Origin: Rhizobium chutanense
GTDB lineage: Bacteria; Pseudomonadota; Alphaproteobacteria; Rhizobiales; Rhizobiaceae
Assembly: GCF_002531935.1 (NCBI RefSeq)
Contig: NZ_NWSV01000015.1
Span: forward strand, 62,001 to 126,000
Reading direction: 5' to 3'
DNA length: 64,000 nt
Positions 1 through 9,592 of the stretch are shown one piece after another. Positions within the stretch are counted from its first letter, which is position 1. Each line of letters starts with the position of its first letter. The translations under genes and the position numbers were made by a program. The notes below the pieces were generated by a model. It made no database searches and was not told the DNA's origin. It was given only the letters and a program-made list of their open reading frames with translations.

Positions 1-1015
1 ATGTCGGCAGAATGCCGGCAGCGACGACGGAATTGGGCAACGACTGATCGACAGGAATATACTGAAGCTGACCCGCGGCAGCGTCATACCACCACTCTCC
101 GGGAGCATCGAGAAAGGCTTTGGCTCCGATAAGGAAATAGCGGCTGCCTTCTGCGGTAAAGAAATAGCCTGTGCCTTGCGTATGGACAGTCCGGCCGGCG
201 CCATCGATGGATACAACTGGGAGCGTATCGTTGCCCCACTGGCTTCCCGGTTGAAACCCTCCAACGATGTCTGCGACCAGTCCACTTGTATCATCCACCG
301 CTGGAAGGTCGCCGGCATGGAAACAAAAGCGCGTGTTTCCTTCCGACATGTCGATGGCAGGCTCGCACTTTGCGGCAAACAACCATCCCTTGCGCGGATC
401 GCCATCAGCGGGAGCATTGGGAAATCGAGCCCGAGTTTGGCGTATCCCGTTGACGAAAAGGTCGCCGACCCCTTTATCCGGCGGCAATTTCAGCGGCGCC
501 GCCCAGCGACCATCGGTCTGCTGCGCCCAGTTGGCCACGCGCAGGCCCCCGTGCAAAATCGGCGTTTCATTGCATCTCGCCGTGAGGATCAGCCCCGCAT
601 CGCGGGAGTCGAAGACGATCGGCTGTGTAAGGTAGTAATCGCCTTTACCCAACGCGATCGTGTTGGCGCCGCCCTTCTCACGGGCAGCGTCTCGGGCTCT
701 TTCAATGCTGGCGAAAGGGCCGTCGCCGCCCGGCGGATTTGCGCTCGGAAGGAGGCCGCTCCAGCTGTCTTTGCCTTCGGGAGAAACGTAGAATATCGTT
801 CGTGCCCCGGTGCTGCTGCTCAATACGTCGCTTAAGGAAGTCCCATCCAACTTGGCTGACGACGTCGCGGAAGCTTCCGCGCAAGTCGCCTCCCTGACGA
901 GCATCTGCAAGCGCTCGGGCGCGTCTATCTCCGTCCCGAGCGGAGCCGGATCGCCGGACTGGGGAAAGAGCATGACAGGCAAAATGACCAGCATCAGTCG
1001 AGAACGCCGGCTCAT
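1..1015 (-). CDS. Secreted right-handed beta-helix protein, C-terminus cut by window edge
   Basis: The minus strand is open from an ATG at 1015 to the window edge, giving 338 codons without a stop. The start reads MSRRSRLMLVILPVMLFPQ, a short hydrophobic leader typical of an exported protein. Near residue 80 there is the motif FYVSPEGKDSWSG, and further on FLDAPGEWWYDAAAGQLQYI. Both are hallmarks of right-handed parallel beta-helix (pectate-lyase-like, DUF1565-type) proteins, which act on or bind polysaccharides. The start overlaps the stop of the upstream polymerase gene by 3 bases (ATGA), so the two are translationally coupled. A role in trimming or modifying the secreted polysaccharide is inferred; the catalytic part would lie outside the window. 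Confidence 0.8.
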   Translation of the reverse strand, partial: MSRRSRLMLVILPVMLFPQSGDPAPLGTEIDAPERLQMLVREATCAEASATSSAKLDGTSLSDVLSSSTGARTIFYVSPEGKDSWSGLLPSANPPGGDGPFASIERARDAAREKGGANTIALGKGDYYLTQPIVFDSRDAGLILTARCNETPILHGGLRVANWAQQTDGRWAAPLKLPPDKGVGDLFVNGIRQTRARFPNAPADGDPRKGWLFAAKCEPAIDMSEGNTRFCFHAGDLPAVDDTSGLVADIVGGFQPGSQWGNDTLPVVSIDGAGRTVHTQGTGYFFTAEGSRYFLIGAKAFLDAPGEWWYDAAAGQLQYIPVDQSLPNSVVAAGILPT

Positions 1016-2331
1016 GATATCTGCAACCCGCTTGTCAAGCCATGCGAGGGGGCCTGCCGAGGTTGCGAATGGCTGATAGAAACGACGGGCGCGTACAGCG
1101 AAAACATGATGATGGCCGCGGTAAACAGGATGAAGATGGCATCATTCTGAACGAAAAAAATGCTCTCTGTCAGGTTCATCACCAATATCATGATCGTCAG
1201 GACATTGAGCCACAGCCACCCGTACTGCGTATCGTGACAGTGAAGGCTCGCGCCCTGGCGGATCGCGTGGGGAAGCATCAGAACAAAGGGGATCATTCCC
1301 ACTACTCCGAAGCTTAACAAGATATCGCGATATCCATTATGCGCGTGGGGTGCCGCCCATCCGATCTTCAACCACATATGCGTCGCTTCCGGGTTCATGG
1401 TTGTCCAGAAAGCCTGGTAGCCATAGCCAAGCAACCAACGATCGGATATCTCGCGATCAACCAGCTCCCACAAAGGCACCCGACCCGTCAAAGTCGCGTC
1501 CTTGCCGAGCGCTTCAAGGGCCGGAACCAGGAATTCGTGAAGCGAAATCAGGATGCCGAGAGACAGCTGAACGAAAAACAGGACGATGACGACGCGGCCG
1601 ATGCTGCTGCTTCTTTGCAGCAGAGTATAAAAGCCGATCAGGCAGTACGCCACCGAGGTTGCAATGATCGCCGTCATCGATCCGGAGCTTGCAAGGCAGA
1701 CCATGCCCGCAGCCCACAAGCAGAACGCGGTTCGCCGCAGGCCGAGCGTCCCGTCGAGCAGCATGGCCGTCGCGACCAGGATCATCAGAGAGGCGTACCA
1801 ACCCAGGACGTTCTTGTGAATGAAGACGCCCCGCATAGCGCCATCCGGCATCGTGGCAAGGCTTGGTGAGACCACGGAGATAACCACGCTGAGGACGATG
1901 CTGGTTCCCAGGGTCACGAATAACAGGAATAGGAGTTGCCTTGGCGTGAAACGTATCGCCAGCACATAGGAAAGAAGCACGCAGAACAAGAGGCCGATTG
2001 CGCGTCTCAATGTCGTAGAAGGTCCTATCGACCACAGCGTAGACAAAAATGGCAGCACAAGGATCAGCGGAACAATCAGATTTCGCCTGAGCGCCGTTAG
2101 AAATTGCGGAAAATTGCGTATCAGGATCACGATCGTAAATGCATAGATAGGAAAGCAAGGAAGCCGCAGGATAGATTTGGCGGATTCGCTGAGCGTTCCG
2201 TCCGCGTCTGCCAGGAGAAGCGGCAGAAGGGCGCCTGCCTGAAGAAAAAGGGATATGCCGGCGCCCCAGCATTCGATGGCCCGCCAACTGATGGTCGGCC
2301 CGCTGGCGGTTCTGAGGCTATCTACTCTCAT
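1012..2331 (-). CDS. O-antigen ligase/polymerase family membrane protein (Wzy/ExoQ-like)
   Basis: A protein of about 439 residues with ten or more hydrophobic segments, for example around VPLILVLPFLSTLW, LLFLLFVTLGTSIVLSVVI and VVGMIPFVLML. A periplasmic stretch carries GVFIHKNVLGWYASL and, further on, PHAHNGYRDILLSFG, the H-N and AHNG signatures of the Wzy_C/O-antigen ligase family. These inner-membrane enzymes polymerise or transfer lipid-linked repeat units. The start at 2331 (MRVDSLRTASG) is chosen because it follows a GGGACGG stretch; the frame stays open to 2439, but those upstream codons look non-coding. It is divergent from the glycosyltransferases and overlaps the beta-helix gene, so it probably belongs to the same surface-polysaccharide locus. 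Confidence 0.82.
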   Translation of the reverse strand: MRVDSLRTASGPTISWRAIECWGAGISLFLQAGALLPLLLADADGTLSESAKSILRLPCFPIYAFTIVILIRNFPQFLTALRRNLIVPLILVLPFLSTLWSIGPSTTLRRAIGLLFCVLLSYVLAIRFTPRQLLFLLFVTLGTSIVLSVVISVVSPSLATMPDGAMRGVFIHKNVLGWYASLMILVATAMLLDGTLGLRRTAFCLWAAGMVCLASSGSMTAIIATSVAYCLIGFYTLLQRSSSIGRVVIVLFFVQLSLGILISLHEFLVPALEALGKDATLTGRVPLWELVDREISDRWLLGYGYQAFWTTMNPEATHMWLKIGWAAPHAHNGYRDILLSFGVVGMIPFVLMLPHAIRQGASLHCHDTQYGWLWLNVLTIMILVMNLTESIFFVQNDAIFILFTAAIIMFSLYAPVVSISHSQPRQAPSHGLTSGLQIS

Positions 2332-2852
2332 TATCCGTCCCGACTGAATTGAACAGCCAAGCGGCTGTCGATCGCGGCAATCAGAAAAGGGTGTCGGCCT
2401 CTGTGGTTGCGCTGCTTTCAAGCAATCATTCAGCCACATCCGCAGTCAATCTATCCTAGGGAAGGCCGGGCTACGTCCAATGCACCCTGGCTCCACCTAA
2501 AGACGATGTTGCGCCTAAGCTTTCGGCCGGTCTTTACCCAAAAGACGGGCCTTCATTCCGCGGGATTGCCCTTAAGAGCAGATGTTGCGCGTGTCCGTTC
2601 ACCGGTACCGTGCCGATGAATGTCTTGTGAAGCGTGGTGGGTAAACCGCGGTTCTACTGGAATGGGGCAACAATTCTGGCAGAGGTGATCTCTGCAGTCG
2701 AAGCCTGGAAGGTTAGGATTGCTATGTTTCTGCGTCATGATCCTAGTTCTCTATGCAACACCACGGGCGCTCTTCTCGTGAAGGTCGACCTCTCAAGCAA
2801 CTTTGCACTGCCATACGGCGGTGCATTGCGGCAATCCGCCTGAGAGCGCGTC
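2332..2852. other. Divergent intergenic region of the polysaccharide locus
   Basis: About 520 bases separate the minus-strand polymerase from the plus-strand glycosyltransferase operon. No ORF here has coding character or a recognisable product. It must hold the two divergent promoters. I see no clear sigma-70 boxes, strong hairpin or repeat, only a short near-palindrome around CACCGGTACCGTG at about 2600. Confidence 0.5.
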
Positions 2853-3803
2853 ATGGAGCGGCCGGCCGTCAGTGTCCTCATCAACAATTACAACTACGCT
2901 CGCTTCGTTGGGCGGGCGATAGAAAGCGTGCTGAGTCAAGACGCTGGCAATGTCGAGATAATCGTCGTCGATGACGGTTCTACCGACCAGTCACGGTCTG
3001 TTCTGGAAGCGTATGACAGTCGAGTAAAGGTGATCTTTCAGGAGAACGCAGGACAGGCGGCTGCAATCAATACCGCTGTGGCATCGAGCACGGGCGAGAT
3101 CCTCTGTTTTCTGGATGCCGACGACTGGTGGGCGCCGGGCAAGCTGTCGGCGATTGCCGCAGCGTTCCGCGCAAACCCCCAAGCATCGCTGGTTTATCAC
3201 CGACTGCAGCCGACGCTTGTCGATGGCACGCCGACGTCCAAGCCGATCCCCCGAACCCTGTGTTCGGGCGCTTTGTCGCCGCTCCTCACCAGGTCGGCCG
3301 GCTGGTGGCCTTTTCCGATGACGTCAGCCGTTGCGGTACGACGCAGCGCATGGAATTTTGCGGGCAACATTCCCGAACAATTCCGCATATCGGCCGACGC
3401 CTGGCTCGTGGGAATCTATCCGTTTCTGGGGGACGTCGTTGCCATGCCGGATCCACTTGGATTCTATCGCATCCACAACAACAACTGGTATCGATCGACT
3501 GAGGACGCCGCGACGCTGCGAAGGCGGATGACGCACTGGCAGCATACCGTTGAAGCAACGAACCTGTTTCTCTCAGCCCATGAAATGTCGGCAAGACTAC
3601 ATCTGACGGATCATCATCCCTATCGCATCGCCTCGGCAAAGCTCAAGGGAGCCGATGTGCGCACCCGGTTCAAGCTCGCCGTCGAAGGTCTCTTCTTTGC
3701 CGGCGAACCGAACCTGCTCAGGCGGACGCGCGATAGTTTGCGCTCGGCACGCGGCCTGTCACGGTTCGGTCTGGACGTCGGCTTGTCGGAGGCGGCGAAA
3801 TGA
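2853..3803 (+). CDS. Family 2 glycosyltransferase (GT-A fold)
   Basis: A 316-residue cytoplasmic transferase that would add one sugar to a lipid-linked polysaccharide unit. The GT2 fold is clear: VSVLINNYNYARF at the N-terminus, EIIVVDDGSTDQS near residue 38, NAGQAAAINTAVA, and the nucleotide/metal-binding motif CFLDADDWW near residue 85. The C-terminal third is less conserved and probably sets the acceptor. It is the first gene of a plus-strand operon, and its stop overlaps the next start by four bases. Donor and acceptor sugars cannot be told from sequence. Confidence 0.87.
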   Translation: MERPAVSVLINNYNYARFVGRAIESVLSQDAGNVEIIVVDDGSTDQSRSVLEAYDSRVKVIFQENAGQAAAINTAVASSTGEILCFLDADDWWAPGKLSAIAAAFRANPQASLVYHRLQPTLVDGTPTSKPIPRTLCSGALSPLLTRSAGWWPFPMTSAVAVRRSAWNFAGNIPEQFRISADAWLVGIYPFLGDVVAMPDPLGFYRIHNNNWYRSTEDAATLRRRMTHWQHTVEATNLFLSAHEMSARLHLTDHHPYRIASAKLKGADVRTRFKLAVEGLFFAGEPNLLRRTRDSLRSARGLSRFGLDVGLSEAAK

Positions 3804-4900
3804 AGGCGCTGCTGTTGGTTTCCGAACTGGAAGACTATACCATCTCCTTCGCCAGCGGCGTTGCCCAACACCTCGACGTTGTGCTTGCCGTGCCGCGCCG
3901 GCGCTATGCACACCTCGCCTCTTCCATCGATCCGGCTGTCGACCTGCACCTTCTGGACTGGCCGAGACACCGATCTCTTTCCAATCCCTGGTTTCTGTAC
4001 GAGCTTACGCGTCTGATCCGGCGGGAACGGCCGAACCTCATTCACCTCCTCAGCAATTCCACGCTTTGGCTGAACCTCGCCGTGCCGTTCTGGCGCCCGA
4101 TCCCGCTCGTGACGACCGTTCATGATGTGGAAATCCACCCCGGCGATTCCGATACGCGTACGCTGCCCGTCTGGGCCCCCGAATTGATGGTGAAGCAATC
4201 CGGACATCTTGTCGTCCATGGCGAAGGACTGAAGCGGCTGGTCCTCGATCGATACTCGAAAACGCCGGACTGTGTCCATGTCCTGTCGCATCCCTCCATC
4301 CTTCGCTATGCGGAACTCGCCCGGCGACAGAAGATGGCGGCGCGTCAAGCGGATGGAACTGTACGCGTCCTGCTTTTCGGACGGATTTTTGCCTATAAGG
4401 GACTGGAACATCTGGTCCGGGCCGAGGCGATCCTCAAGGACGTGCTTCCCAACCTGCGCATCACGGTCGCGGGCCGTGGCGACAATCCGCTGGTATTCCA
4501 GTCGCTTATGGGGGATGCCGGCCGCTACGACATTCGCAATCGTTTTATCGAGGATGCGGAAGTCGCCCAGCTTTTCCTGGACGCCGATATCGTCGTGCTT
4601 CCCTATACGGAAGCATCGCAAAGCGGTGTGCTCAACCTTGCGGCCGCATTTGGCAAACCGGTCATCGTCACGGATGTCGGCGAGTTGCGGAGCACCGTTG
4701 AGCCCAACGGGTTGGGAATGGTGGTTCCTCCCGGCAATGTCAAAGAGCTCGCGGCAGCGATCAGGACATTGGCAGACAATAGCGGGCTTAGAAACAATTT
4801 CGGTGCCAATGCGCTCGCATGGGCCAGAGGGCCGAATTCGCCCGAACGGGTCGGCGCCCAGGCAGCAGCCGTTTATCGGGAGGTGGTCGGATCATGCTGA
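3800..4900 (+). CDS. Family 4 glycosyltransferase (GT-B fold)
   Basis: A 366-residue GT-B glycosyltransferase. The N-terminal acceptor domain includes PLVTTVHDVEIHPGD. The C-terminal donor domain starts at about residue 185 with RVLLFGRIFAYKGLEHL and carries VLPYTEASQSGVLNLAAAFG and the usual GKPVIVTDVGEL segment. The first E of the E-x7-E motif is kept, but SGVLN replaces the more common form. The start overlaps the stop of the upstream GT2 gene (ATGA). It is one of three consecutive transferases presumed to assemble a repeat unit; the linkage made is unknown. Confidence 0.86.
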   Translation: MKALLLVSELEDYTISFASGVAQHLDVVLAVPRRRYAHLASSIDPAVDLHLLDWPRHRSLSNPWFLYELTRLIRRERPNLIHLLSNSTLWLNLAVPFWRPIPLVTTVHDVEIHPGDSDTRTLPVWAPELMVKQSGHLVVHGEGLKRLVLDRYSKTPDCVHVLSHPSILRYAELARRQKMAARQADGTVRVLLFGRIFAYKGLEHLVRAEAILKDVLPNLRITVAGRGDNPLVFQSLMGDAGRYDIRNRFIEDAEVAQLFLDADIVVLPYTEASQSGVLNLAAAFGKPVIVTDVGELRSTVEPNGLGMVVPPGNVKELAAAIRTLADNSGLRNNFGANALAWARGPNSPERVGAQAAAVYREVVGSC

Positions 4901-6036
4901 TGGAGGCCTTCACGGACGGACGTCGAATGGCAGCACGGAGCGCGGCGAGCGTTCGCCACTATGTACCGGGCGGCTGCGAGAACGGCGGCGGCATCGGCAG
5001 GCTGGTCGGCTATATAACGGAGACGGCGAAAGAGACCGGCACGAAACATTTCGTCACCGATACCAGAGGGGTTTGCTGGTCCAAGCTGACCTCACCCCTA
5101 CGCCTGCTCGGTGCCATCCTGACGATGGCAAGGGACCGGATCGTTGCGCCGGACCGCATTCACCATATCCATATCGCCGGCCGCGGCAGCACCTCCCGAA
5201 AACTGATCCTGACGGCGGCTGCCCGCTTGATGGGCTGCTGCCACATATTGCACCTGCACGACTACGATTACGCCGGCGATTTTGCGCAACGCTCGCCACG
5301 CCAACAGCGACTTATTCGCCGGATGTTTCAGAACGCCGATTGCGTTGTGGCGCTGGGCCAGCGCGACCGCGCGACGCTGACGACGCTTTTGGGTGTCGAC
5401 GAGCGCCGCACGGTCGTTGCCCATAATTGCGTCCCCGATCCCGGGGCACACGATATTCGCGGCGGCCAGACGCCGTTGATCGTATTCCTCGGCCGGTTGA
5501 GCGAGCGCAAGGGCGTCACGGAGCTTCTATCGGCTCTGAGCCATCCGGTCATGAAAGAACTCCAGTGGCGGGCAGTGCTGGCAGGCGACGGACCCGTCGA
5601 GGATTATCGCCGTCAGGCTGAAGCCATGGCGCTTTCAGGCCTGGTCGAGATGCCGGGCTGGCTTGACGCCGCTGAGGCCCGAGCCCTGTGTGCGCGTGCC
5701 GATATACTGGTCTTGCCGTCGCATGCCGAAGGTCTGGCAATGGCCGTGCTCGAAGGGCTGTCCCACGGGCTTGCCGTCGTCACCACGCGTGTCGGGGCGC
5801 ATGACGAAGTCATTACCGACGGTGAAACCGGGATCTTCGTCCCAGTCGGAGACCAGGATGCTCTGGCTGCAGCTCTGGCGAAGCTGGTGTCCGATCCGGA
5901 AATCTGCATCCGCCTCTCGGTCCAGGGGCGCGCGCATTATCTCAACCATTTCAGCATGAGGGCCTATATGCGGTCGCTTGAGAGCCTTTACGAAACCGTT
6001 TCCGCGAAACCTCAAGCAATGGTTGGCGCACGATGA
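4894..6036 (+). CDS. Family 4 glycosyltransferase (GT-B fold)
   Basis: A protein of about 380 residues. The open frame begins at 4819, but the ATG at 4894 is preferred because GGAGGTGG lies 8-9 bases upstream and it overlaps the previous stop. Donor-domain motifs are strong: LIVFLGRLSERKGVTELL, AVLAGDGPVEDY, and ADILVLPSHAEGLAMAVLEG with the full E-x7-E pattern, followed by GLAVVTTRVGAHDEVITDG. This is the classic nucleotide-sugar site of GT4 retaining enzymes. The stop overlaps the start of the tyrosine-kinase gene. Specificity is unknown. Confidence 0.86.
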   Translation: MLMEAFTDGRRMAARSAASVRHYVPGGCENGGGIGRLVGYITETAKETGTKHFVTDTRGVCWSKLTSPLRLLGAILTMARDRIVAPDRIHHIHIAGRGSTSRKLILTAAARLMGCCHILHLHDYDYAGDFAQRSPRQQRLIRRMFQNADCVVALGQRDRATLTTLLGVDERRTVVAHNCVPDPGAHDIRGGQTPLIVFLGRLSERKGVTELLSALSHPVMKELQWRAVLAGDGPVEDYRRQAEAMALSGLVEMPGWLDAAEARALCARADILVLPSHAEGLAMAVLEGLSHGLAVVTTRVGAHDEVITDGETGIFVPVGDQDALAAALAKLVSDPEICIRLSVQGRAHYLNHFSMRAYMRSLESLYETVSAKPQAMVGAR

Positions 6037-8312
6037 CGATTTCCACTCTTCCGCCGGACCGCAACCTTCCAATCTCGCCGATGCGATATGATCCCCGCTT
6101 CCAGGTAGAGACCAAGGCGGACAATTTCGATCTGGCATCCGCCTTCCGTCTCCTCCGGCGAAGAATGATCATGATCATCACGATAACCGGGCTGCTGATG
6201 GTGCCCGCGGTGATTATGATCTCGGGGTTGAAGCCCGCCTATCAGGCTTGGGCTCGACTGATTATCCACCAGCCTCTCGCAACATCACTTGGTGCGGACG
6301 ATAGCAGCCACAGTGATCTGCTTGACGTGAAATCGGAAACCGAGCGGCTTCTTTCCAGAGGCATCGCAGAGCGCGTGGTCCGCGAATTGCGGCTTGACCT
6401 GCGGCCCGAATTCAATCCCGCGCTGCGCAAGGTTTCATTCGTTGAAACGATCCGCGCGAAGTTGCGCGGCCTGTTCGACAAGGAAAAAACCACCCCACCG
6501 GAGCGGGGCAGCATCGCCGCCATCATCCCGGAATATTACAGCGCGCTCGGCGTGTGGCACGAAGACAAGAGTGACGTTATCCAGATCAGCTTCACTGCGA
6601 ATGATCCTGCGCTCGCAGCCGCGGTTCCGAACCGGGTCATCAGCATTTATCTCGACGAGCGGAAGGACAGTGTCCGTGGCCGCCTGGATGCGGCGGAAAA
6701 ATGGATCCGACAGCGCATCACCGAACAGCAGGGTCGCACGGATATTGCGCGCGACGCTGCCCGCAACTATCAAGAATCGATGGACGTCGTCTCGAAAGAG
6801 GACGCTCAGGATGAACGGATCAAGTCGTTCTTGGAACTCACGGGCCGCGAAGGGAAAATCGAAGAAAGCCGGGTTGAGGTAAAAGCGACGATTTCCACGC
6901 TGGAGGCCACGGATAACGCGTCGGTCGCTGTGCAGAATATCGTCGTCCCCGACAGCATTGCCACAAAGCAACGCGATCTTCGCGGACAGGAGCAGGATCT
7001 CGCCCGTCTCCTCGAGACATATGACGGTAATGCGCAGGCCGTGGTGGATTTACGTGGGGAAATCGAACAATCCCGTGCCGATCTCAACCTTGCGACCAAG
7101 CAATATCTCCAAACAATGCGCGCCAAGCTCGCAGCACTTGATCATGAAGCCGATGCAATACAGGCCAGCTTGGCTGATGCTCATGAAAAACGCACACGCG
7201 ATGCCCTGTTGCAAACCGAATTGACGCGACTGCAACATGTCGCCGACAAGGAACAAACGGCACTCGACAAGCTTGAGGACCAGCGACGTGACCTCGCCGC
7301 GAAGGCCATGCTGCCCGGGGCGGAACTGGAAGTTTTCTCGCCGGCTTCGGTGCCGCTCGCGTCACAGGGACGTGGACGGCTTTTCTATCTGGTGGGCGCG
7401 CTCCTGGCTGCAATCTCCGGCGCCGTAACGGCTGCTTTCGTGATCGAAATGTGGGACCGGACGGTCCGCAGCTTCGATCAGATAGCTGGAATGGCACGCA
7501 CGATACCGGCTGGACTTATCCCGCGTCTGACGCAGAGGGAAAATTCGAAAACGATGTTCGAGCATATGCCGGTTCCGATGTTCGACGAAGCAATCCGTAC
7601 CGTGGTGCTTTCACTCAAGCAGTCCAACGGCGGCAAGTTGCCGAACAGTATCGTCGTTACCTCCGCTCACAGCGGAGACGGCAAGTCGCTTGTCGCGCGA
7701 TCGCTGGCCATCGAACTTGCGGCCGCCGCAATTCCGGTGCTGCTGGTTGACGGCGACCTTAGACGGGGAAGGCTCGATTCGTTTTTCCGCTCGGAGCTAA
7801 CGCACGGATTGAACGAATTCCTGAATGGTCAGGCCGATATCCGCGACATCGTGTACCGCCACCCCAGCGGTATCCACTTCATTCCATCGGGTAAATCCAG
7901 TTTCCAGCGGCGTATCCGCTCGAATGGCCTGGCAGAAATCATCGAGATGGCAGGCGCGGCCGGCCAGATTGTCATCTTCGACAGCGCACCTGTGCTCGTC
8001 TCAACAGATACAGTGCATTTGACTGCGCTGGCGGAAAGAACACTGGCAGTTGTCAGATGGGGAAAGACGAGCCGCCGTGCGGTCGAGTTCAGTCTGCAGC
8101 AAATGAAAAGCTCGCGAAATTCGGAAATCCTTGTCGCGATCAACAATGTAAATCCCAGTAAGCATGCGCTGTACAACTTCGGTGACTCGGAGATGTTTTC
8201 GAAATCTCTGATGAAGTACTACAATTCAGATCAAGAATACATCAAGAATAATGGTAAGCGCTCAGTTCTTGAAATTGTCCGAACCATGCAGAACCACTTT
8301 CTTCTGCATTAG
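6033..8312 (+). CDS. Polysaccharide co-polymerase with tyrosine autokinase domain (Wzc/ExoP type)
   Basis: A 759-residue inner-membrane protein that controls chain length and export of the polysaccharide. A Wzz domain begins near residue 30 with a membrane helix (MIMIITITGLLMVPAVIMI), followed by a long coiled-coil periplasmic stretch and a second membrane helix near residue 450 (FYLVGALLAAISGAVTAAFV). The BY-kinase domain follows: Walker A SAHSGDGKSLVARS at about residue 545, Walker A' VLLVDGDLRRGR at about 568, Walker B IVIFDSAPVLV at about 646. The tail has scattered tyrosines (ALYNF, KYYNS, QEYI) rather than a dense cluster. It overlaps the preceding transferase by four bases. Confidence 0.92.
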   Translation: MTISTLPPDRNLPISPMRYDPRFQVETKADNFDLASAFRLLRRRMIMIITITGLLMVPAVIMISGLKPAYQAWARLIIHQPLATSLGADDSSHSDLLDVKSETERLLSRGIAERVVRELRLDLRPEFNPALRKVSFVETIRAKLRGLFDKEKTTPPERGSIAAIIPEYYSALGVWHEDKSDVIQISFTANDPALAAAVPNRVISIYLDERKDSVRGRLDAAEKWIRQRITEQQGRTDIARDAARNYQESMDVVSKEDAQDERIKSFLELTGREGKIEESRVEVKATISTLEATDNASVAVQNIVVPDSIATKQRDLRGQEQDLARLLETYDGNAQAVVDLRGEIEQSRADLNLATKQYLQTMRAKLAALDHEADAIQASLADAHEKRTRDALLQTELTRLQHVADKEQTALDKLEDQRRDLAAKAMLPGAELEVFSPASVPLASQGRGRLFYLVGALLAAISGAVTAAFVIEMWDRTVRSFDQIAGMARTIPAGLIPRLTQRENSKTMFEHMPVPMFDEAIRTVVLSLKQSNGGKLPNSIVVTSAHSGDGKSLVARSLAIELAAAAIPVLLVDGDLRRGRLDSFFRSELTHGLNEFLNGQADIRDIVYRHPSGIHFIPSGKSSFQRRIRSNGLAEIIEMAGAAGQIVIFDSAPVLVSTDTVHLTALAERTLAVVRWGKTSRRAVEFSLQQMKSSRNSEILVAINNVNPSKHALYNFGDSEMFSKSLMKYYNSDQEYIKNNGKRSVLEIVRTMQNHFLLH

Positions 8313-8338
8313 TATTCGAGTTGGAGGGTGATTTGCCG

Positions 8339-9409
8339 ATGCCTGAGATGATCTACAGCCTTGCCGGAAAAAGGGTCTATGTTGCGGGCCACCGCGGCAT
8401 GGTGGGCTCTGCGATCGTGCGGCGTCTTGCTTCCGAGGGCTGCGAGATTTTGACGGCCACCCGCGCCGAGGTCGATCTCAGACGGCAGGAGCAGGTGGAA
8501 GTCTGGATGAGCAGAAATCGTCCCGACGCTGTCTTCCTGGCGGCTGCGAGGGTCGGCGGTATTCTCGCAAACGCGACCTACCCGGCCGACTTCCTTTACG
8601 ACAACTTGATTCTCCAAGCGAACGTCATCCACGCAGCCCATAGGGCTGGCGTCGAAAAACTGATGTTTCTGGGCTCGTCCTGCATCTATCCGAAATTCGC
8701 CGATCAGCCGATCGTCGAGGACTCGCTGCTGAGTGGATCGCTCGAGCCCACGAATGAATGGTATGCAATCGCCAAAATTGCCGGATTGAAGCTCTGCCAA
8801 GCCTATCGCAAACAGCATCGCAGGGATTTCATCTCGGCCATGCCCACCAATCTTTATGGTCCCGAGGACAATTTTGACCTTGGGTCAAGCCATGTCATGC
8901 CGGCGCTGATCCGCAAGGCGCATGAGGCCAAGATCAACCGGCAGCAAGAGATATGCATCTGGGGTACCGGCACGCCGCGGCGCGAATTCCTGCATGTTGA
9001 CGATTGTGCCGACGCCTGCCTCCATCTCATGAAGACCTATTCTGCGGAAAGTCATGTGAACGTAGGGTCTGGCGAAGACATTACCATCCTCGAACTGACA
9101 CGCCTTGTCTGCGATGTAGTCGGTTTCGAAGGCGAGATCACGCATGACCTCACCAAGCCGGACGGCACACCACGCAAACTCTTGAGCGTCGATAAGCTTC
9201 GCACTCTCGGCTGGTCTCCCAAGGTCGGTCTGCGCGAGGGTATCGCAGACGCCTACCGCTCCTTCCTCGATGGGCACTATCTCGAACGCAGCAACAGGGC
9301 CGTGTCAGGCGATTTGATCGGTCAAAGCGACATCGGTTTCGAGAGAGCCAAGGCCTCGGCGCTGCACGCGCCCACGCTTTCTGCAGCCGCACAACATCCC
9401 TCGCCATAG
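8339..9409 (+). CDS. fcl: GDP-L-fucose synthase
   Basis: A protein of about 356 residues that converts GDP-4-keto-6-deoxy-D-mannose to GDP-L-fucose with NADPH. The Rossmann motif GHRGMVGSAIVRRL, the catalytic serine in GSSCIYPK, the YAIAKIAG (YxxxK) pair and PTNLYGPEDNFD match the family closely. The frame is open from a TTG at 8321, but GGAGGG at 8323-8328 sits correctly as the ribosome site for the ATG at 8339. It is the only nucleotide-sugar gene in the cluster and suggests fucose in the polymer. No GDP-mannose dehydratase (gmd) is in the window, so that step must be encoded elsewhere. Confidence 0.92.
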   Translation: MPEMIYSLAGKRVYVAGHRGMVGSAIVRRLASEGCEILTATRAEVDLRRQEQVEVWMSRNRPDAVFLAAARVGGILANATYPADFLYDNLILQANVIHAAHRAGVEKLMFLGSSCIYPKFADQPIVEDSLLSGSLEPTNEWYAIAKIAGLKLCQAYRKQHRRDFISAMPTNLYGPEDNFDLGSSHVMPALIRKAHEAKINRQQEICIWGTGTPRREFLHVDDCADACLHLMKTYSAESHVNVGSGEDITILELTRLVCDVVGFEGEITHDLTKPDGTPRKLLSVDKLRTLGWSPKVGLREGIADAYRSFLDGHYLERSNRAVSGDLIGQSDIGFERAKASALHAPTLSAAAQHPSP

Positions 9410-9457
9410 CGAACTCGAGCGAGGGATAAAGAATGGTTTGTCTCGGGGGGGACGCAT

Positions 9458-9592
9458 ATGCTGGGGCCAGTCGAAATCAGGATCGCGGCGCTCGTTTTCG
9501 TCATAGCCGTGTGGGTGATCATTATCGGCACGGCAATGAATTTATTCGCAGTCGAGATGCCGACATCGCTTGTCGCGCTGTTAGGCAGGTAA
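9458..9592 (+). CDS. 44-residue single-pass membrane peptide
   Basis: A short ORF beginning MLGPVEIRIAALVFVIAVWV and ending in a small polar tail (VALLGR). The ATG follows a G-rich run (GGGGGGGAC) that can serve as a ribosome site. The hydrophobic core of about 20 residues predicts one transmembrane helix. It lies 48 bases after the fucose synthase gene on the same strand. I know no family for it. It could be a small accessory subunit of the polysaccharide machinery, or a chance ORF; the good hydrophobic segment and position favour a real gene. Confidence 0.45.
   Translation: MLGPVEIRIAALVFVIAVWVIIIGTAMNLFAVEMPTSLVALLGR

Noticed and set aside
176..835. Plus-strand open frame of 219 codons at the left edge
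   Set aside because: The minus strand here encodes the beta-helix protein with clear family motifs; this frame is its shadow.
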